Shown here: in pieces, positions 61,829 through 64,000 of the stretch
Layout: every line of letters starts with the position of its first letter
Position numbering within the stretch: position 1 is the stretch's first letter
Origin: Acidiflorens sp963841945
GTDB taxonomy: Bacteria; Acidobacteriota; Terriglobia; Terriglobales; Acidobacteriaceae
NCBI GenBank assembly: GCA_963841945.1
Contig: CAWJFC010000022.1
Span: 1-64,000 of the forward strand
DNA: 64,000 nucleotides
Direction: 5' to 3'
Translations under genes and position numbers: made by a program
The notes under the pieces: generated by a model
What the model was told of the DNA's origin: nothing
Databases searched by the model: none
What the model saw: the letters and a program-made list of their open reading frames with translations, nothing else

Positions 61829-63124
61829 ATGGCCAACCTCCAAGCCTTTGAGCGCAGCGAATATCAGCAGGTAAAAGCCGACCTGCACCGCAAGATCCTC
61901 GACCGCCTCGACCTCGAAAAACTCGGCCGCACCACCGGCGACGCCGCCCGCGAAGAGGTCCTTGTCCTCATTCGCAATTCGGTGAACAGCGAGGCGGTTC
62001 CCCTCAGCTTTGCCGAACGCGAGCGCCTCTCCCGTGAAATCCTCGACGAGATCTTCGGTCTCGGTCCGCTTGAGCCTCTGCTCAAGGACCCCACCGTCTC
62101 CGATATCCTCGTCAACAGATTCGATCGCGTCTACGTCGAGCGCGCCGGCAAGCTCGAAATCACCGGCCTCTCGTTCAAAGACAACCAGCACCTGATGCAG
62201 ATCATCGACCGCATCGTCTCGCGCATCGGCCGCCGCGTCGACGAGTCTTCTCCCATGGTCGATGCCCGCCTCCAGGACGGTTCCCGCGTCAACGCCATCA
62301 TTCCGCCACTCGCCCTCGACGGCGCGTGCCTCTCGATCCGCCGCTTCGGCCGCGATCCCGTTACCTGGCGCAACATGATCGAGAATAAAACCCTGACCGA
62401 GCAGATGCTCGAACTGCTCTCCGCCATGGTCAAGGGCCGTCTCAATCTGCTCATCTCCGGCGGCACCGGAGCCGGGAAAACCACGCTCCTCAATGTGCTC
62501 TCCGGCTACATCCCGAATTCGGAGCGCATCGTCACCATCGAAGACGCCGCCGAACTTCAGCTCAAGCAGGAGCACGTCGTCCGCCTCGAAACCCGCCCGC
62601 CCAACATTGAAGGCAAGGGCGCGGTCCGAATGCGCCAGCTCGTCATCAACAGCCTCCGTATGCGCCCTGACCGCATCGTGGTCGGCGAGGTGCGTGGCGA
62701 AGAGGCCTTCGACATGCTTCAGGCCATGAACACGGGCCATGAAGGGTCGCTCACCACCGTCCACGCCAACTCCCCGCGTGATGCCCTGAACCGCGTCGAA
62801 AACATGGTCTCCATGGCCAACCTCAACATTCCCGAGCATGCCGTCCGTCAGCAGGTCGCGAACGCCATCCACGCCGTCGTCCAGATCGCGCGCCTCTCCG
62901 ATGGCTCGCGCAAGGTTCTCACCGTTTCAGAAATCACCGGCATGGAGAAGGAGTCCATCACCATGCAAGACGTGTTTATCTTCGAACGCACCGGCATCGA
63001 TGAAAGTGGACGGGTTCGCGGAGTCTTCCACGCCACAGGCCAGACTCCATTTTTCGCCGAGCGCCTGGCCACCGCTGGTTGCCGTTTAAATCCCGCAATT
63101 TTCGAAGCACGACTGGAGGTCTAA
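61829..63124 (+). CDS. cpaF: Pilus assembly ATPase CpaF/TadA
   Basis: A 431-residue secretion ATPase powering Flp pilus extension and retraction. Motifs: SGGTGAGKTTLLNVLSG (Walker A), TIEDAAELQL (Asp box), RPDRIVVGEVRGEEAFDMLQ (Walker B) and MNTGHEGSLTTVHANSPRDA (His box). 119 bp separate it from tadZ. Confidence 0.96.
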   Translation: MANLQAFERSEYQQVKADLHRKILDRLDLEKLGRTTGDAAREEVLVLIRNSVNSEAVPLSFAERERLSREILDEIFGLGPLEPLLKDPTVSDILVNRFDRVYVERAGKLEITGLSFKDNQHLMQIIDRIVSRIGRRVDESSPMVDARLQDGSRVNAIIPPLALDGACLSIRRFGRDPVTWRNMIENKTLTEQMLELLSAMVKGRLNLLISGGTGAGKTTLLNVLSGYIPNSERIVTIEDAAELQLKQEHVVRLETRPPNIEGKGAVRMRQLVINSLRMRPDRIVVGEVRGEEAFDMLQAMNTGHEGSLTTVHANSPRDALNRVENMVSMANLNIPEHAVRQQVANAIHAVVQIARLSDGSRKVLTVSEITGMEKESITMQDVFIFERTGIDESGRVRGVFHATGQTPFFAERLATAGCRLNPAIFEARLEV

Positions 63125-63225
63125 TCCTCGGCAATCCGCCTTCATACGTCTGATCCGAGGCAAGGAAGTTTCCCGGCATCTACCCGCACTCTTCCAAGCT
63201 ATACTTATCCCAAACCACAAGCCCC

Positions 63226-64000
63226 ATGCCTTACCTCATCGCGATCTTGATCTTTGTCGTCGTGACCGTGCTGGTCTTCGCCGTCACGTCGCTATTCGAT
63301 GAGCGCAAAGCTCAAGCCCGCATTCTGCGCGACCGGCTAACCAGTCCCGAGAAAGCCGGTGGCGGCCCGCTCGAACTCGCCCTCCTGCGCGATGAGATGC
63401 TGAGCCGCATCCCGGCCTTCGATACCCTCCTGCGCCGCTCCGAGCGCGTCTCGCTGCTTCAAAAGATGCTCGAGCAGGGCTCGGTCAACATCCGCGCCGG
63501 CAATTTCATCATCCTCTGCTTCGCCTCGGCCATCATTCTCGCCATCGTCGCCATCGTTGCTGGCCACAACATCATCTTCGGATGGGCTGGACTGCTCCTC
63601 GGCTTTTTCATTCCCTACGGCTACGCCTCGCACATGCGCTCCAAGCGCTTTCAGAAATTTGAGGAGAAATTCCCCGAAGCCATCGATACCCTCGCCCGCG
63701 CCGTGCGCGCGGGGCACGCCTTCACTACCGCGCTTGAAATGATCGCCACCGAATTGGCCGAGCCCGTGGCCAGCGAATTCCGCCAGCTCTACGAAGAGCA
63801 GAAGTTCGGCCTTCCCGTCCGCGACGCCCTCGTCAATCTCACCGAGCGCGTGCCTCTCGTCGATGTCAAGTTCTTCGTCACTGCCGTCATGCTCCAGCGC
63901 GAGACCGGCGGCAACCTCGCTGAGATTCTCGATAACCTCTCCCACATCATCCGCGAGCGCTTCAAAATTCTTCGTCAGGTGCGCGTGCACACCGCCCAGG
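63226..64000 (+). CDS. tadB: TadB inner-membrane pilus protein, partial
   Basis: From ATG 63226 the frame is open to the window end (258 codons seen). The N-terminus has a membrane helix (PYLIAILIFVVVTVLVFAVT), then two more near residues 100-135. The T2SSF domain then begins with FEEKFPEAIDTLARAVRAGH, AFTTALEMIATELAEPVASE and VMLQRETGGNLAEILDNLSH. It is the platform protein of the pilus machine. The C-terminus and tadC lie beyond the edge. Confidence 0.93.
   Translation, partial: MPYLIAILIFVVVTVLVFAVTSLFDERKAQARILRDRLTSPEKAGGGPLELALLRDEMLSRIPAFDTLLRRSERVSLLQKMLEQGSVNIRAGNFIILCFASAIILAIVAIVAGHNIIFGWAGLLLGFFIPYGYASHMRSKRFQKFEEKFPEAIDTLARAVRAGHAFTTALEMIATELAEPVASEFRQLYEEQKFGLPVRDALVNLTERVPLVDVKFFVTAVMLQRETGGNLAEILDNLSHIIRERFKILRQVRVHTAQ

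Noticed and set aside
61823..62872. 349-codon minus-strand frame
   Set aside because: Antisense to cpaF, Asp/Glu/Ala-rich, no start region or domain.

Overview
The window looks like a chromosomal segment of a high-GC member of the Acidobacteriota (Terriglobia-like). This is inferred from gene content: a futalosine-route menaquinone gene, secreted GloVer-repeat and HAF-repeat proteins, a tad pilus locus, a kinase-STAND-TPR regulator and many small one-gene transcription units. No 16S gene is present, so the taxonomy is inference.

Layout. 0-14.2 kb is mostly housekeeping: 5' part of tRNA-Asp, a TgpA-like transglutaminase, an outer-membrane barrel, rimO, yacG-pgpA, an IPT/NHL propeller, a ParE/RHH pair, the ABC-F ATPase uup, a receiver-histidine kinase, nuoI, a secreted HAF-repeat protein and tadA. 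A tRNA-Ser(CGA) follows, and its last bases are repeated exactly (32 bp) 9.5 kb downstream. These repeats bound an integrated element (14281-23826) with an integrase remnant, an excisionase-like gene, a winged-helix initiator-like gene carrying five palindromic iterons inside its coding sequence, several small coupled genes, a 1.3-kb non-coding block of hairpins and direct repeats, a serine recombinase and a cargo gene next to the right end. Most larger genes in the element are broken by single-base indels or a stop, so it is probably immobile.

24-31 kb is a second accessory stretch: an ABC-F ATPase, a DUF5615/RHH toxin-antitoxin-like pair, a RAYT transposase flanked by REP hairpins inside a truncated membrane gene, an FRG-SET domain fusion (the most unusual protein here), an atypical tRNA with a GTC anticodon and a pseudouridine synthase. 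31-57 kb is ordinary chromosome with some curiosities: a FAD oxidase, OsmC, a large kinase-ATPase-TPR protein, a ferredoxin-methyltransferase fusion beside a second integrase fragment, msrA, mqnE and a UbiA prenyltransferase, pcm, thrC, a retron-like reverse transcriptase, DedA, nth, an FHA-GAF-PP2C phosphatase and two GT87-type membrane proteins. 57.7-64 kb is a tad/flp pilus operon (flp, cpaB, cpaC, tadZ, cpaF, tadB), cut by the window edge.

Three otherwise normal chromosomal genes (histidine kinase, PP2C phosphatase, one GT87) also carry a single frameshift. Either the assembly has occasional indel errors or these are real mutations. The density is much higher inside the element, which argues for genuine decay there.
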